Source of the DNA: Deltaproteobacteria bacterium
GTDB lineage: Bacteria; Desulfobacterota; Syntrophia; Syntrophales; JAAYKM01
DNA length: 51,034 nucleotides
Assembly: GCA_012522415.1 (NCBI GenBank)
Contig: JAAYKM010000025.1
Span: 1 to 51,034, forward strand
Direction: 5' to 3'
Notes under the pieces: generated by a model
What the model saw: the letters and a program-made list of their open reading frames with translations, nothing else
What the model was told of the DNA's origin: nothing
The model's database searches: none
Translations under genes and position numbers: made by a program
Part shown: positions 1 through 8,264 of the stretch, in pieces
Numbering within the stretch: position 1 is the first letter of the stretch
Layout: every line of letters begins with the position of its first letter

Positions 1-82
1 CCTTGAAGATATTCTGGCAGCTGATGGCTGGGCCAAGGGGCAGGTTGCAAAAATCATTGAAGAGAGGATTGGCCATTGTTAG
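1..82 (+). CDS. dxr: 1-deoxy-D-xylulose 5-phosphate reductoisomerase, C-terminal end (partial)
   Basis: The reading frame from base 2 to the TAG at 80-82 gives the last 26 residues of a protein, ending ADGWAKGQVAKIIEERIGHC. The motif of an Asp-Ile-Leu-Ala-Ala-Asp stretch followed by a charged helix resembles the end of Dxr, the NADPH-dependent second enzyme of the MEP isoprenoid pathway. Dxr is the usual gene directly before rseP in many proteobacteria. The rseP start codon overlaps this gene by 7 bases, suggesting translational coupling. Only the tail is in the window, so the call leans on context. Confidence 0.6.
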   Translation, partial: LEDILAADGWAKGQVAKIIEERIGHC

Positions 83-1134
83 GTACAACCATCATATCCC
101 TGGTCATTTTATTGGGCGTCCTGATTTTCGTTCACGAGATCGGGCATTTTCTTGCAGCCAAATGGGCCGGAGTAAAAGTCCTCAAGTTTTCCCTGGGTTT
201 CGGGCCGAAAATCTTCGGCAAAAAATGGGGTGAAACGGAGTACCTTATCTCCGTCTTTCCGTTGGGGGGCTACGTGAAACTTTTAGGCCAATCGGAAGAT
301 GAAGAGATGTCCGAAGAGGACGAAAAGGGATCCTTTTCCGCGAAATCCGTCTGGAAACGCATAGTGATCGTCTTTGCGGGTCCTCTGGCCAATTTTCTTA
401 TGGCCGTTGTGATTTTTGCCGGTATTTACATGTACGGAGTGCCCGCCATGACCGCTCAAATCGGAGGGGTACAGCCTGACTCTCCGGCCTTTTTCGGAGG
501 AATCAGCAAAGGAGACATCATCGCAAAAATCGATGACCGAAGCATAAGGAGATGGGATGAACTGGCTGAAAGTGTAGCCGAGAGCAAGGGAAGACCTCTC
601 AGAATCGAATTTAATCGCGGTTCTCTCAATTATGTGGTTTCGGTTAGCCCCACACTTCAGAAGGCCAAAAATATTTTCGGCGAAGAGGTGAATGCCTACA
701 AGATCGGCGTTATGCCGACAGGATACACGATTACGGAACGGTTGAATCCCTTTTCGGCGATTTTGCAAGGTACAAAACAAACTTGGGCCATCACCCATAT
801 GACGCTGTTGAGCATTTACAAGATGATGGAAGGCGTCATTTCTCCAAAGAATCTGGGGGGGCCCATTTTAATTGCCCAGATAGCGGGGAAAGAAGCACGG
901 GAAGGCGTTATTCCGTTTCTCTTGTTTATGGCTCTGCTGAGCGTCAATCTGGGCGTTCTTAACCTGCTGCCCATCCCGGTGCTGGACGGAGGGCATATCC
1001 TGTTTTTCCTTATTGAAGTCGTCAAGGGAAGCCCGGTCAAACCCAAATGGCGTGAATTTGCCCAAACGGTTGGTTTTGCCGTTATCATCATCTTGATGAT
1101 CTTCGTTTTTTATTTCGATCTCACCAGAGTCTAG
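76..1134 (+). CDS. rseP: RseP-type site-2 zinc metalloprotease
   Basis: Intramembrane protease of the M50B family. In the best studied cases it cuts anti-sigma factors inside the inner membrane during the envelope stress response, and it also clears signal-peptide remnants. The first transmembrane segment carries the zinc motif HEIGH at residues 20-24. A single PDZ domain covers roughly residues 125-200, and the third zinc ligand is in NLLPIPVLDGG, with Asp304. The C terminus is a final membrane helix. At 352 aa it has one PDZ domain rather than the two of E. coli RseP, as is common in Desulfobacterota. The start is a TTG inside dxr, preceded by a GAGAGG ribosome-binding site. tsaB follows 10 bases after the stop, so the genes are probably co-transcribed. 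No rseA or rseB is in view, so the substrate is unknown. Confidence 0.93.
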   Translation: MLGTTIISLVILLGVLIFVHEIGHFLAAKWAGVKVLKFSLGFGPKIFGKKWGETEYLISVFPLGGYVKLLGQSEDEEMSEEDEKGSFSAKSVWKRIVIVFAGPLANFLMAVVIFAGIYMYGVPAMTAQIGGVQPDSPAFFGGISKGDIIAKIDDRSIRRWDELAESVAESKGRPLRIEFNRGSLNYVVSVSPTLQKAKNIFGEEVNAYKIGVMPTGYTITERLNPFSAILQGTKQTWAITHMTLLSIYKMMEGVISPKNLGGPILIAQIAGKEAREGVIPFLLFMALLSVNLGVLNLLPIPVLDGGHILFFLIEVVKGSPVKPKWREFAQTVGFAVIIILMIFVFYFDLTRV

Positions 1135-1144
1135 AAAGATACTG

Positions 1145-1834
1145 ATGAAAACACTTGCCATCGACACGTCAGGAAAGTCTGCAGGAATTGCCGTCTTGTT
1201 GGATAACGGGATTATGTATGAAACTTACCTGAATACGGGGCAGAACCATTCTTTGGTGCTGTTGCCCGAAATTGATAAAGCCCTGAACACACTGAAACTC
1301 ACCCTGAATGACTTCGATCTCTTCGTTGCGACGGCGGGACCGGGATCTTTTACGGGACTTCGGATTGGATTAAGTACCCTGAAGGGATTTGCTCTCAGTC
1401 TTAAAAAACCGTTGATCGGTGTTTCCACGCTGGAGGCCCTGGCCCACAATATCTGTGTGGAAAACCTGCTGATCTGCCCGGTTATGAACGGTCCCATGGA
1501 CGAGATTTATACGGCCCTGTACCGGCACCATGACACGGAAGGCTGCGCACCGATTCTTGAGGATCATGTTACAAGCATTCCCGCCTTGATCGGGCATATC
1601 CGTGAACCTGTCGTGTTTATAGGTGATGGGGCATCTCGTTGGAGAGAGACCCTGAAAGAACATCTGCGGGAATGGGCCCTTTTCGCACCGGAATATATTA
1701 GCTTTTGTCGACCGTCCGTCATCGGGTGCATCGGCATAAGAAAGTATGAAAGACAAGAAATCGACGACATGGTCAGCTTAATCCCCTTTTATCTTCGGGT
1801 CTCCGAAGCGGAAATGAAAAACCCCTCCCATTAG
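1145..1834 (+). CDS. tsaB: tRNA threonylcarbamoyladenosine biosynthesis protein TsaB
   Basis: TsaB is the non-catalytic ASKHA-fold partner of TsaD and TsaE in making the t6A base at position 37 of ANN-decoding tRNAs. The N terminus has the family pattern AIDTSG (residues 5-10), then GPGSFTGLRIG (65-75), the most conserved TsaB stretch and part of the TsaD-binding surface. The length of 229 aa is normal for TsaB and too short for TsaD. The gene starts 10 bases after rseP. RimI, often a TsaB neighbour, is encoded in this window at 10814-11275 but on the other strand. The C-terminal part is less conserved, as is usual in this family. Confidence 0.9.
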   Translation: MKTLAIDTSGKSAGIAVLLDNGIMYETYLNTGQNHSLVLLPEIDKALNTLKLTLNDFDLFVATAGPGSFTGLRIGLSTLKGFALSLKKPLIGVSTLEALAHNICVENLLICPVMNGPMDEIYTALYRHHDTEGCAPILEDHVTSIPALIGHIREPVVFIGDGASRWRETLKEHLREWALFAPEYISFCRPSVIGCIGIRKYERQEIDDMVSLIPFYLRVSEAEMKNPSH

Positions 1835-1854
1835 GATCTCTTGCTTATTCATAT

Positions 1855-1883
1855 TTGACAAGTCGGAGCAATTCGGATAAGAG
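1855..1883 (+). promoter_or_regulatory. putative sigma70 promoter for psd-pssA
   Basis: A perfect -35 box TTGACA at 1855-1860 is followed after 17 bases by TAAGAG at 1878-1883, a weak -10 box. It lies just after the tsaB stop. Transcripts would begin near 1890, downstream of the possible ATG at 1886, which favours 1937 as the psd start. No experimental support; the -10 match is only 3 of 6. Confidence 0.35.
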
Positions 1884-1936
1884 CAATGCTGTTTTTTGCT
1901 ACGCCGTATTGTATAAATCGGGAAGCGGGATCGGGG

Positions 1937-2596
1937 ATGAAGAACGCATTTCAAGAAGCTCACAGTGGTATCATTGCTCGAGAGGGCGTCCCTTTCATCC
2001 TCGTATTTCTCTTCTTCAGCCTCAGCGCCTTTTTCTTTGGGGCTTTGGTTGCCGGTACATTTTTGCTTTTCCTTACACTGTTCACCGTCTGGTTTTTTCG
2101 TAATCCCCAAAGGATAACCCCTGAATATGAAAAATTGGTTATTTCTCCGGCGGACGGCAAAGTCATAAAAATTGAAGAACTAGGAGGCAGGGATTTTCTT
2201 AACGGTCCCTGCAAGAAAGTCAGTATCTTTATGAGTATATTCAATGTTCACGTCAACCGCATTCCTTATGAGGGTCATGTCGAACTAATACGCTATCAAA
2301 AAGGTAAATTCGTTTCGGCGAATCGTGATAAAGCTTCTACGGACAACGAAAGGAATATCATCAAAATCAGAGGAAATGACGGGAATGAGTTGCTGGTGGT
2401 CCAGATTGCCGGTCTTATTGCAAGGAGAATTGTCTGTTGGATAACAGAAGGAATGTATGTTAGAAAAGGCGAAAGATTCGGTATGATTCGATTTGGTTCC
2501 TGTGTTGAATTATACCTGCCTCCGGACTGTCTGATTTCGGTCAACGTGGGCGAAAAAGTGGTGGGTGGCGTGACACCCATAGGATGCCTTAAATGA
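1937..2596 (+). CDS. psd: phosphatidylserine decarboxylase proenzyme (short type)
   Basis: Makes phosphatidylethanolamine from phosphatidylserine at the inner membrane. It is synthesised as a proenzyme that cleaves itself at a Gly-Ser bond to form a pyruvoyl cofactor; here the site is the GS of RFGSCVELYLP, with Ser188 in the 219-aa product. Two hydrophobic segments near the N terminus (about residues 16-55) anchor it. SPADGK and the NVHVNR stretch are family features. The frame stays open to an ATG at 1886. I prefer 1937 because short-type Psd proteins begin about ten residues before the conserved EGVPFI stretch and because a promoter-like element ends at 1883. The stop overlaps the pssA start in an ATGA, linking this enzyme to the one that makes its substrate. 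Confidence 0.9.
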   Translation: MKNAFQEAHSGIIAREGVPFILVFLFFSLSAFFFGALVAGTFLLFLTLFTVWFFRNPQRITPEYEKLVISPADGKVIKIEELGGRDFLNGPCKKVSIFMSIFNVHVNRIPYEGHVELIRYQKGKFVSANRDKASTDNERNIIKIRGNDGNELLVVQIAGLIARRIVCWITEGMYVRKGERFGMIRFGSCVELYLPPDCLISVNVGEKVVGGVTPIGCLK

Positions 2597-3375
2597 ATGA
2601 CGGCACAACCAGTAAAAGACAAAAAATACGAAAAGGCGTTTACATATTACCGAATCTGTTCACGACAGCCAACCTGTTGTGCGGGTTTTATTCGATTATC
2701 TTAGCCATGGAGGGGGACTTCTTCCTGGCGGCGATACCGGTCCTTATCGCCTTTGTGCTCGATGGGCTGGATGGCCGCATTGCTCGAATGACGAACACGA
2801 CCACTAAATTTGGTGCGGAGTATGACTCCTTGTCTGATCTGGTTACATTCGGTGTCGCCCCCGCAGTTCTGGTTTATGTGTGGGGTTTAACCCCATTCGG
2901 CAAATGGGGTTGGCTCGCCGCTTCCCTTTTTGTCATTTGTGGTGCCTTGAGGCTTGCCCGTTTCAATATCCAGATTGGTATCGTTGACAGCAAGACGTTT
3001 AACGGATTGCCCATACCCGCGGCCGCGGCCGTTGTGGCCACAACGATTCTTCTTTATTACAAGCTCGGAGGTACAGGCGCATACCACAATGTCTTCATTC
3101 TTTTCGGTGTATTTGCCATTGCCATTCTGATGGTAAGCAACATCCAGTATTATAGTTTCAAAGATCTGAATTTTTTTGCAAAAAAGCCTTTCATGTCCTT
3201 TCTTTTGATAGTGTGTATCCTGTACATTTTCATTGCCGAAACGGAAATCATGATTTTTACGTTTGCCCTGGGTTACGCCCTCTCTGGTCCTTCTTGGTTT
3301 TTGTTCAAATTGGTAAACAAATATTTTTCCCAGGCAAGGCTCAAGCACTCGTACAATCTCAAACAGAATAAATAA
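2593..3375 (+). CDS. pssA: CDP-diacylglycerol-serine O-phosphatidyltransferase
   Basis: Integral membrane enzyme that joins CDP-diacylglycerol and serine to give phosphatidylserine, the substrate of the Psd encoded just upstream. The CDP-alcohol phosphotransferase signature is complete: Asp60-Gly61, Ala64-Arg65, Gly74, Asp78 and Asp82. About eight hydrophobic segments follow one another through the 260 residues, as expected for type II PssA. The start ATG overlaps the psd stop by 4 bases, so translation is probably coupled. Related CDP-alcohol transferases such as PgsA share the motif, but the psd partner and the N-terminal LPNLFTTANLLCGF stretch point to PssA. Confidence 0.92.
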   Translation: MNDGTTSKRQKIRKGVYILPNLFTTANLLCGFYSIILAMEGDFFLAAIPVLIAFVLDGLDGRIARMTNTTTKFGAEYDSLSDLVTFGVAPAVLVYVWGLTPFGKWGWLAASLFVICGALRLARFNIQIGIVDSKTFNGLPIPAAAAVVATTILLYYKLGGTGAYHNVFILFGVFAIAILMVSNIQYYSFKDLNFFAKKPFMSFLLIVCILYIFIAETEIMIFTFALGYALSGPSWFLFKLVNKYFSQARLKHSYNLKQNK

Positions 3376-3459
3376 TTGAAACAAGAACGTCAGGTTATTA
3401 TGGGCCGGTTAAAACAGGTTATGAAAATGCGTTAAAGTCAGTATGGAGGATGTTTCTGT

Positions 3460-4476
3460 ATGAAAATATATGATGTCGCAGTTGTTGGCGCCACAGGTGC
3501 TGTGGGGAATCAAATGATAAAAATTCTGGAACAGCGTGATTTTCCAGTGGCAAATTTGAAGTTGTTGGCATCTGAACGATCCAGCGGAAAGGAAATGGAA
3601 TTCAGAGGCAAATCCATTCCTGTGGAAGTTTTGAAGGAAGATTCCTTTGCAGGGGTGCAGCTGGGTCTTTTTTCGGCAGGAGGCAGTATCAGCGAAAAAT
3701 TTGCCTCCATCGCGGTCAGGGCCGGGTGCGTGGTGGTCGATAACACGAGCGCGTTTCGCATGGTTCCAGATGTTCCCCTCGTGGTTCCGGAGGTGAATCA
3801 GGAAGCGATTGCTCAATATAAGAAGAAGGGTATTATCGCCAATCCCAACTGTTCGACCATACAGATGGTCGTCGCTTTGAAGCCGATCCATGATGCCGCT
3901 AAAATAAAAAGAGTCGTTGTTTCCACATATCAGGCCGTATCCGGTACGGGGGTGAAGGCCATTGAGGAATTGTCTTCCCAGACGAAGGCCCTGATCGCCG
4001 GGGAAGAGCCTGTTGTCGAGGTTTACCCTTACCGCATCGCTTTCAATTGTCTGCCCCAGATCGACGCTTTTGTTGAAAACGGCTATACAAAAGAAGAAAT
4101 AAAAATGGTCAACGAGACAAAGAAGATTTTTAACGATGATTCGATAGGGATCACGGCGACCACCGTCCGTGTCCCCGTTTTCTTTGGTCATTCCGAATCG
4201 ATCAACATCGAAACGGAGAGAAAAATCACTCCTCAGGAAGTCAGGGAACTTTTAGCCAGCACGCCGGGGGTGAGGGTCGTTGATGATCCGGCTAAGCGGG
4301 AATACCCGCTTGCGATCGATGCGGCCGGCTGTGATGATGTATTGGTCGGGCGTATCCGTGAGGACGAATCCATTCCAAATGGTATCAATTTGTGGGTCGT
4401 TGCCGATAACTTGCGCAAAGGAGCCGCTTTGAATGCCGTCCAGATTGCGGAAGTGCTGATAAAAGAATATTTATGA
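3460..4476 (+). CDS. asd: aspartate-semialdehyde dehydrogenase
   Basis: Reduces L-4-aspartyl phosphate to aspartate semialdehyde with NADPH, the branch point to lysine/diaminopimelate, threonine and methionine. The N-terminal dinucleotide-binding loop GATGAVG is at residues 10-16, and the catalytic cysteine is Cys131 in NPNCST. The 338-aa length fits the shorter, Gram-positive/archaeal-like Asd group that is common in Desulfobacterota. A GGAGG lies 11 bases before the ATG. The 84-base gap after pssA contains a loose promoter match (TTGAAA at 3376-3381). The stop overlaps the rsmD start in ATGA. Confidence 0.93.
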   Translation: MKIYDVAVVGATGAVGNQMIKILEQRDFPVANLKLLASERSSGKEMEFRGKSIPVEVLKEDSFAGVQLGLFSAGGSISEKFASIAVRAGCVVVDNTSAFRMVPDVPLVVPEVNQEAIAQYKKKGIIANPNCSTIQMVVALKPIHDAAKIKRVVVSTYQAVSGTGVKAIEELSSQTKALIAGEEPVVEVYPYRIAFNCLPQIDAFVENGYTKEEIKMVNETKKIFNDDSIGITATTVRVPVFFGHSESINIETERKITPQEVRELLASTPGVRVVDDPAKREYPLAIDAAGCDDVLVGRIREDESIPNGINLWVVADNLRKGAALNAVQIAEVLIKEYL

Positions 4477-5024
4477 GAATTATAGGGGGAAGCCAAAGGG
4501 GATTTCTCTTCAAAACGCCGAAAGGGGTGCATGTGAGACCTACAACGGATATGATCAGGGAAGCCCTCTTCAATATCCTCCAGCCTGTATCCGGAAAAAC
4601 ATTTCTGGATACTTTTGCCGGAACCGGTGGGGTGGGTATGGAAGCCCTAAGCCGAGGAGCGGCGCAAGTTGTCTTTCTGGAAAAAAAAATGACTTTGGTC
4701 AGATCAATATGGGATTTGGCAAAAGAACTGAGCTATGAGCATAAAGTGAACGTTATTTCCTCAGATGTGAAAAAAGGTATTCCGCAAGTTGCTGAGTTGG
4801 ATATCGAATTCGATAATGTATTTCTTGATCCGCCCTATCAGAGGGGCTTGATTGAAGACACGATAACACGAATCGGTGAGGCCGGGCTGATTGGTGAGAA
4901 TTCTGTTATGGTCGTCCAGCACTCGAAAAGAGAACCGGTTCGTGTAACGCATGAGAAATTTATCATAGAACAGCAGCGTAAATACGGTGATTCCATGCTG
5001 ACGTTCATAAAAATAAAATCATAG
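4473..5024 (+). CDS. rsmD: 16S rRNA (guanine966-N2)-methyltransferase RsmD
   Basis: Methylates N2 of G966 in the small-subunit rRNA, using S-adenosylmethionine. The N terminus MRIIGGSQRG and the stretch VRPTTDMIREALFNIL are typical of RsmD. The SAM-binding loop is in LDTFAGTGGVGMEAL and the catalytic DPPY is at residues 119-122. The length of 183 aa is normal. It overlaps asd by 4 bases and is followed 13 bases later by coaD; the rsmD-coaD pair is one of the most conserved bacterial gene neighbourhoods, which supports both calls. Confidence 0.93.
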   Translation: MRIIGGSQRGFLFKTPKGVHVRPTTDMIREALFNILQPVSGKTFLDTFAGTGGVGMEALSRGAAQVVFLEKKMTLVRSIWDLAKELSYEHKVNVISSDVKKGIPQVAELDIEFDNVFLDPPYQRGLIEDTITRIGEAGLIGENSVMVVQHSKREPVRVTHEKFIIEQQRKYGDSMLTFIKIKS

Positions 5025-5037
5025 GCGGTTAAATTCA

Positions 5038-5529
5038 ATGAAAAAAATTGCTGTTTATCCGGGTTCATTCGACCCCATCACCAACGGTCACGTCGACCTC
5101 ATTAGAAGAGGTTTGCGTATGTTTGATCAACTCATTGTTCTCATTGCCCACAATCCTAATAAGGTGTCGCGATTTACGATCGAAGAGAGAATCACAATGA
5201 TCAAAGATGTCATCAAGGATATGGAAAGGGTCCGTGTGGATGTTTCTGCCGGTCTTTTGGTGAATTATCTCCGTGACAACGGGGCAAGCGTTATTCTCAG
5301 GGGTCTGCGGGCATTATCCGACTTCGAATATGAATTTCAGATGGCCCTCATCAACCGCCGTATGAATCGGGATATTGAAACGGTCTTCCTCATGACGGGC
5401 TACAAGTGGTTTTATACCAGTTCAAAAATTATCAATGAAGCCGCAAGTTTGGGAGGAAATATTAAGGGACTGGTTCCGGATCTCGTCTATCAGAATCTGT
5501 TAAAAAAATATGCTTCCGTAGAGGAATAA
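5038..5529 (+). CDS. coaD: phosphopantetheine adenylyltransferase
   Basis: Catalyses the penultimate step of coenzyme A synthesis, transferring AMP from ATP to 4-phosphopantetheine. It is a hexameric nucleotidyltransferase. The nucleotide-binding motif is TNGH (residues 15-18), within PGSFDPITNGH, and the second signature is a Tyr-Thr-Ser-Ser-Lys stretch near residue 129, where many homologues have Ser-Ser-Ser. The 163-aa length is standard. It sits directly after rsmD and 5 bases before the aminotransferase gene. Confidence 0.94.
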   Translation: MKKIAVYPGSFDPITNGHVDLIRRGLRMFDQLIVLIAHNPNKVSRFTIEERITMIKDVIKDMERVRVDVSAGLLVNYLRDNGASVILRGLRALSDFEYEFQMALINRRMNRDIETVFLMTGYKWFYTSSKIINEAASLGGNIKGLVPDLVYQNLLKKYASVEE

Positions 5530-5534
5530 AAAAT

Positions 5535-6731
5535 ATGATCCTGTCAGCGAGAATTTCCCTGATTAAATCCTCTCCGACACTCGCAATTACCGCCAAGGCC
5601 AGCGCTCTGAAAGCCGAGGGGAGAAATATCATCACTTTCGGTGCCGGCGAGCCGGACTTCGATACACCGGACAACATTAAAGCCGCTGCAATCAAGGCGA
5701 TCAATGACGGTTTTACAAAGTACACACCCGTCGGAGGCATAGACGAGCTGAAGGACGCGATTATTGAGAAATTTGAGAAGGACAATGGTCTCAAATATCA
5801 CAGGCCGGAAATAGTCGTTTCATGCGGGGCAAAACATACTCTTTATAATCTGGCGCAGGTGCTTTTTGAGGAAGGGGATGAGGTGCTCATCCTTTCGCCA
5901 TACTGGGTTTCCTATCCGGACATTGTTGTCCTTGCCGGAGGAAGGCCCGTCATCTTGAAGACAGACGTCAAAAACGGATTCAAACTGCAGCCCGAACAAT
6001 TAAAGAAGGCCATAAACAGTAAAACAAAGGCCATTATATTCAACAGCCCCTCAAATCCGTCCGGCATCGCCTATACGGCGGATGATTTCAGAAAATTGGC
6101 CGGTATTATTCGAGAAACGGGAATATTTATCATTTCGGACGATATTTATGAGAAGATCATATACAACCATTTTCAATTTACCAATATTGCAGGTGTTATG
6201 CCTGAGTTGAAAGAAAAAACAATTCTCGTCAATGGTGTGTCAAAAACCTACGCCATGACGGGATGGCGGATCGGTTACATGGCGGGGCCGGAAGAAATCT
6301 CTGCAGCGGTTGCGAAACTTCAGAGTCAGAATACCTCTAACCCGACGTCGGTTGCTCAGAAAGCTTCCGTCGAAGCCCTTCGTGGACCGCAGGATAGCGT
6401 GGCCCAGATGGTCGCGGCTTTCGCTGAAAGAAAAAACTATATCGTTGGCGCGTTGAACAGCATTCCCTATGTTTCCTGTATGAATCCCGTAGGGGCATTT
6501 TATGTTTTCCCTGATGTTTCGTACTATTACGGAACAACCCACAACGGAAAGGAAATCAGGGGGTCAACCGATATTTCAAACTATCTGCTCGAGGAGGCCA
6601 ATGTAGCGGTGGTGCCGGGTGGCGAATTTGGTCATGACGGGCACATTCGCCTGTCCTACGCGACATCGATGGCTGATATCCGAGAGGGGATCGAGAGAAT
6701 ATCAGGCGCCCTTTTGAAATTAAAAAAGTAA
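5535..6731 (+). CDS. class I PLP-dependent aminotransferase, aspartate aminotransferase type
   Basis: Fold-type I aminotransferase that most likely interconverts aspartate and 2-oxoglutarate with oxaloacetate and glutamate. The PLP lysine is Lys237 in VSKTYAMTGWRIGY, followed by the phosphate-binding arginine of GWRIGY. The pieces NSPSNPSG and ISDDIYEKI carry the asparagine and aspartate that hold the cofactor, and FGAGEPDFDTP at the N terminus is characteristic of subgroup Ib aspartate aminotransferases, some of which also use prephenate. The length of 398 aa fits. It starts 5 bases after coaD, probably in the same transcript. Substrate preference cannot be settled from sequence alone. Confidence 0.88.
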   Translation: MILSARISLIKSSPTLAITAKASALKAEGRNIITFGAGEPDFDTPDNIKAAAIKAINDGFTKYTPVGGIDELKDAIIEKFEKDNGLKYHRPEIVVSCGAKHTLYNLAQVLFEEGDEVLILSPYWVSYPDIVVLAGGRPVILKTDVKNGFKLQPEQLKKAINSKTKAIIFNSPSNPSGIAYTADDFRKLAGIIRETGIFIISDDIYEKIIYNHFQFTNIAGVMPELKEKTILVNGVSKTYAMTGWRIGYMAGPEEISAAVAKLQSQNTSNPTSVAQKASVEALRGPQDSVAQMVAAFAERKNYIVGALNSIPYVSCMNPVGAFYVFPDVSYYYGTTHNGKEIRGSTDISNYLLEEANVAVVPGGEFGHDGHIRLSYATSMADIREGIERISGALLKLKK

Positions 6732-6752
6732 TAATCAGGAAGGATCTTTGGC

Positions 6753-8168
6753 ATGGGCGGACTATTTGGCGTGATTTCTAATGAGAATTGTTCGAAGGCC
6801 CTTTTTTATGGGACGGATTACCATTCGCATCTTGGTACGGAAAGCGCCGGGATGGCGGTTTACGGACCGGAAGGATTTTATAAAACGATACACAGCATCA
6901 GCCAGGCACAGTTTAAATCGAGATTTGTCGATGACTATAAGGTCATGAATGGTCATATGGGGCTGGGTGTTATCGACGACGATTCCCCACAGCCCCTTGT
7001 GTTCAGGTCAAAGTTTGGAACTTTTGCCATTGCCGCCACCGGTTTGATTGAGAACAAGGAAATCATGACGGATGAGTTGCTGAAGGAGGGCATTTCATTC
7101 AGCGAAAGAACGGGTGGCAAGGCAAATTCCGTCGAATTGGCGGCCAAAGTCATTAACAAGGGTGAAAGTATTGTCGACGGTATCCGAAAACTGCAGGACC
7201 AGATCCAGGGTTCCCTTTGTATCCTGATCATGACGGAAGAAGGCATCTATGCGGCCCGGGATAAATTCGGCCGATTTCCGCTGTCCATTGGCCGGGGGAC
7301 CGCGAATAAGAAAAATCTGGCGGTTGCCACCGAGGCCAGTTCACTTCCTAACCTTGGATTTGAAATCGAATCCTTTATCGATGCCGGGGAAATTGTCTTT
7401 CTTTCCCCTTCGGGACAAGTTGAAACCCTGTCTCCTCCTTTACCGGTCAAGAAAACATGCGCCTTCCTCTGGATCTATACGGGATATCCGTCATCGATTT
7501 ACGACGGGGTCAGCGTTGAAAGCGCCCGGGAAAGATGCGGAGTTGCCATTGCAAAGAAAGACCATGTCCAGGCTGATTTTGTGGCCGGTGTGCCTGACTC
7601 GGGTGTCGGGCATGCTCTCGGGTATGCAATGGAATCGGGACTGCCCTTCCGACGTCCCCTGGTCAAATACACACCCGGTTACGGAAGAAGTTATACGCCG
7701 CCCTCACAGGATATCCGGAATCTCGTGGCGACGATGAAACTCAGTGCGATACGGGATGTTATTGCCGGAAACCGCATGGTTCTTTGTGACGACTCGATTG
7801 TCCGGGGAACGCAGTTGAAAAGCGTCACGGTAAAAAAACTTTGGGATAACGGAGCGAAAGAAATTCACATCCGTCCGGCCTGTCCCCCCCTCCTGTTCCC
7901 TTGCAAGTACGGATCATCGACGCGCGCCATCGACGAACTGGCGGCCAGACGAGCCATCAGGAATATCGAAGGAAAGGATATCGATGATATCTCCCCCTAC
8001 CTGGATCCGAATTCTCTGGAATATCAGGAAATGGTTGAATGGATCCGCAAAGATATCAATGTTACTTCACTTATGTACCTGAATATACAGGAGATGATCG
8101 AAGCCATCGGTATACCGGGCGATCAATTGTGCCTCTACTGCTGGCGTGGGGACGAAAGAAAAACATAG
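6753..8168 (+). CDS. amidophosphoribosyltransferase-like protein (PurF paralogue lacking the N-terminal catalytic Cys)
   Basis: Has the two-domain layout of PurF, which makes phosphoribosylamine from PRPP and glutamine. The PRPP loop is intact (VLCDDSIVRGT, Asp346 and Asp347). All four probable Fe-S cluster ligands of the Bacillus type are present: Cys236, Cys384, Cys460 and Cys463. However, the glutaminase domain begins Met-Gly-Gly-Leu-Phe-Gly where PurF has the nucleophilic cysteine after Met or a propeptide. No upstream in-frame start supplies a cysteine. It is therefore probably unable to hydrolyse glutamine. It may use free ammonia or have another role; I recall similar MGG-starting paralogues in other anaerobes. 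The start has a good AGGAAGG site. Length 471 aa. Confidence 0.8.
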   Translation: MGGLFGVISNENCSKALFYGTDYHSHLGTESAGMAVYGPEGFYKTIHSISQAQFKSRFVDDYKVMNGHMGLGVIDDDSPQPLVFRSKFGTFAIAATGLIENKEIMTDELLKEGISFSERTGGKANSVELAAKVINKGESIVDGIRKLQDQIQGSLCILIMTEEGIYAARDKFGRFPLSIGRGTANKKNLAVATEASSLPNLGFEIESFIDAGEIVFLSPSGQVETLSPPLPVKKTCAFLWIYTGYPSSIYDGVSVESARERCGVAIAKKDHVQADFVAGVPDSGVGHALGYAMESGLPFRRPLVKYTPGYGRSYTPPSQDIRNLVATMKLSAIRDVIAGNRMVLCDDSIVRGTQLKSVTVKKLWDNGAKEIHIRPACPPLLFPCKYGSSTRAIDELAARRAIRNIEGKDIDDISPYLDPNSLEYQEMVEWIRKDINVTSLMYLNIQEMIEAIGIPGDQLCLYCWRGDERKT

Positions 8169-8190
8169 CTTTCGCTTCGAAGTTCGCCTA

Positions 8191-8219
8191 TGGTTAATAG
8201 ACTTTTGCCTGGGTATAAT
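8191..8219 (+). promoter_or_regulatory. putative promoter for the lipoprotein gene
   Basis: A perfect TATAAT at 8214-8219 with an upstream TGGG lies 45 bases before the gene at 8265. A poor -35 match (TGGTTA, 8191-8196) is 17 bases upstream. The AT-rich leader ends in a strong GGAGGG ribosome-binding site. This suggests the lipoprotein is transcribed independently of the purF-like gene. Confidence 0.45.
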
Positions 8220-8264
8220 TCTACAGCCAAATAAAATTTAATTAAAATTACCGGAGGGAAAATC

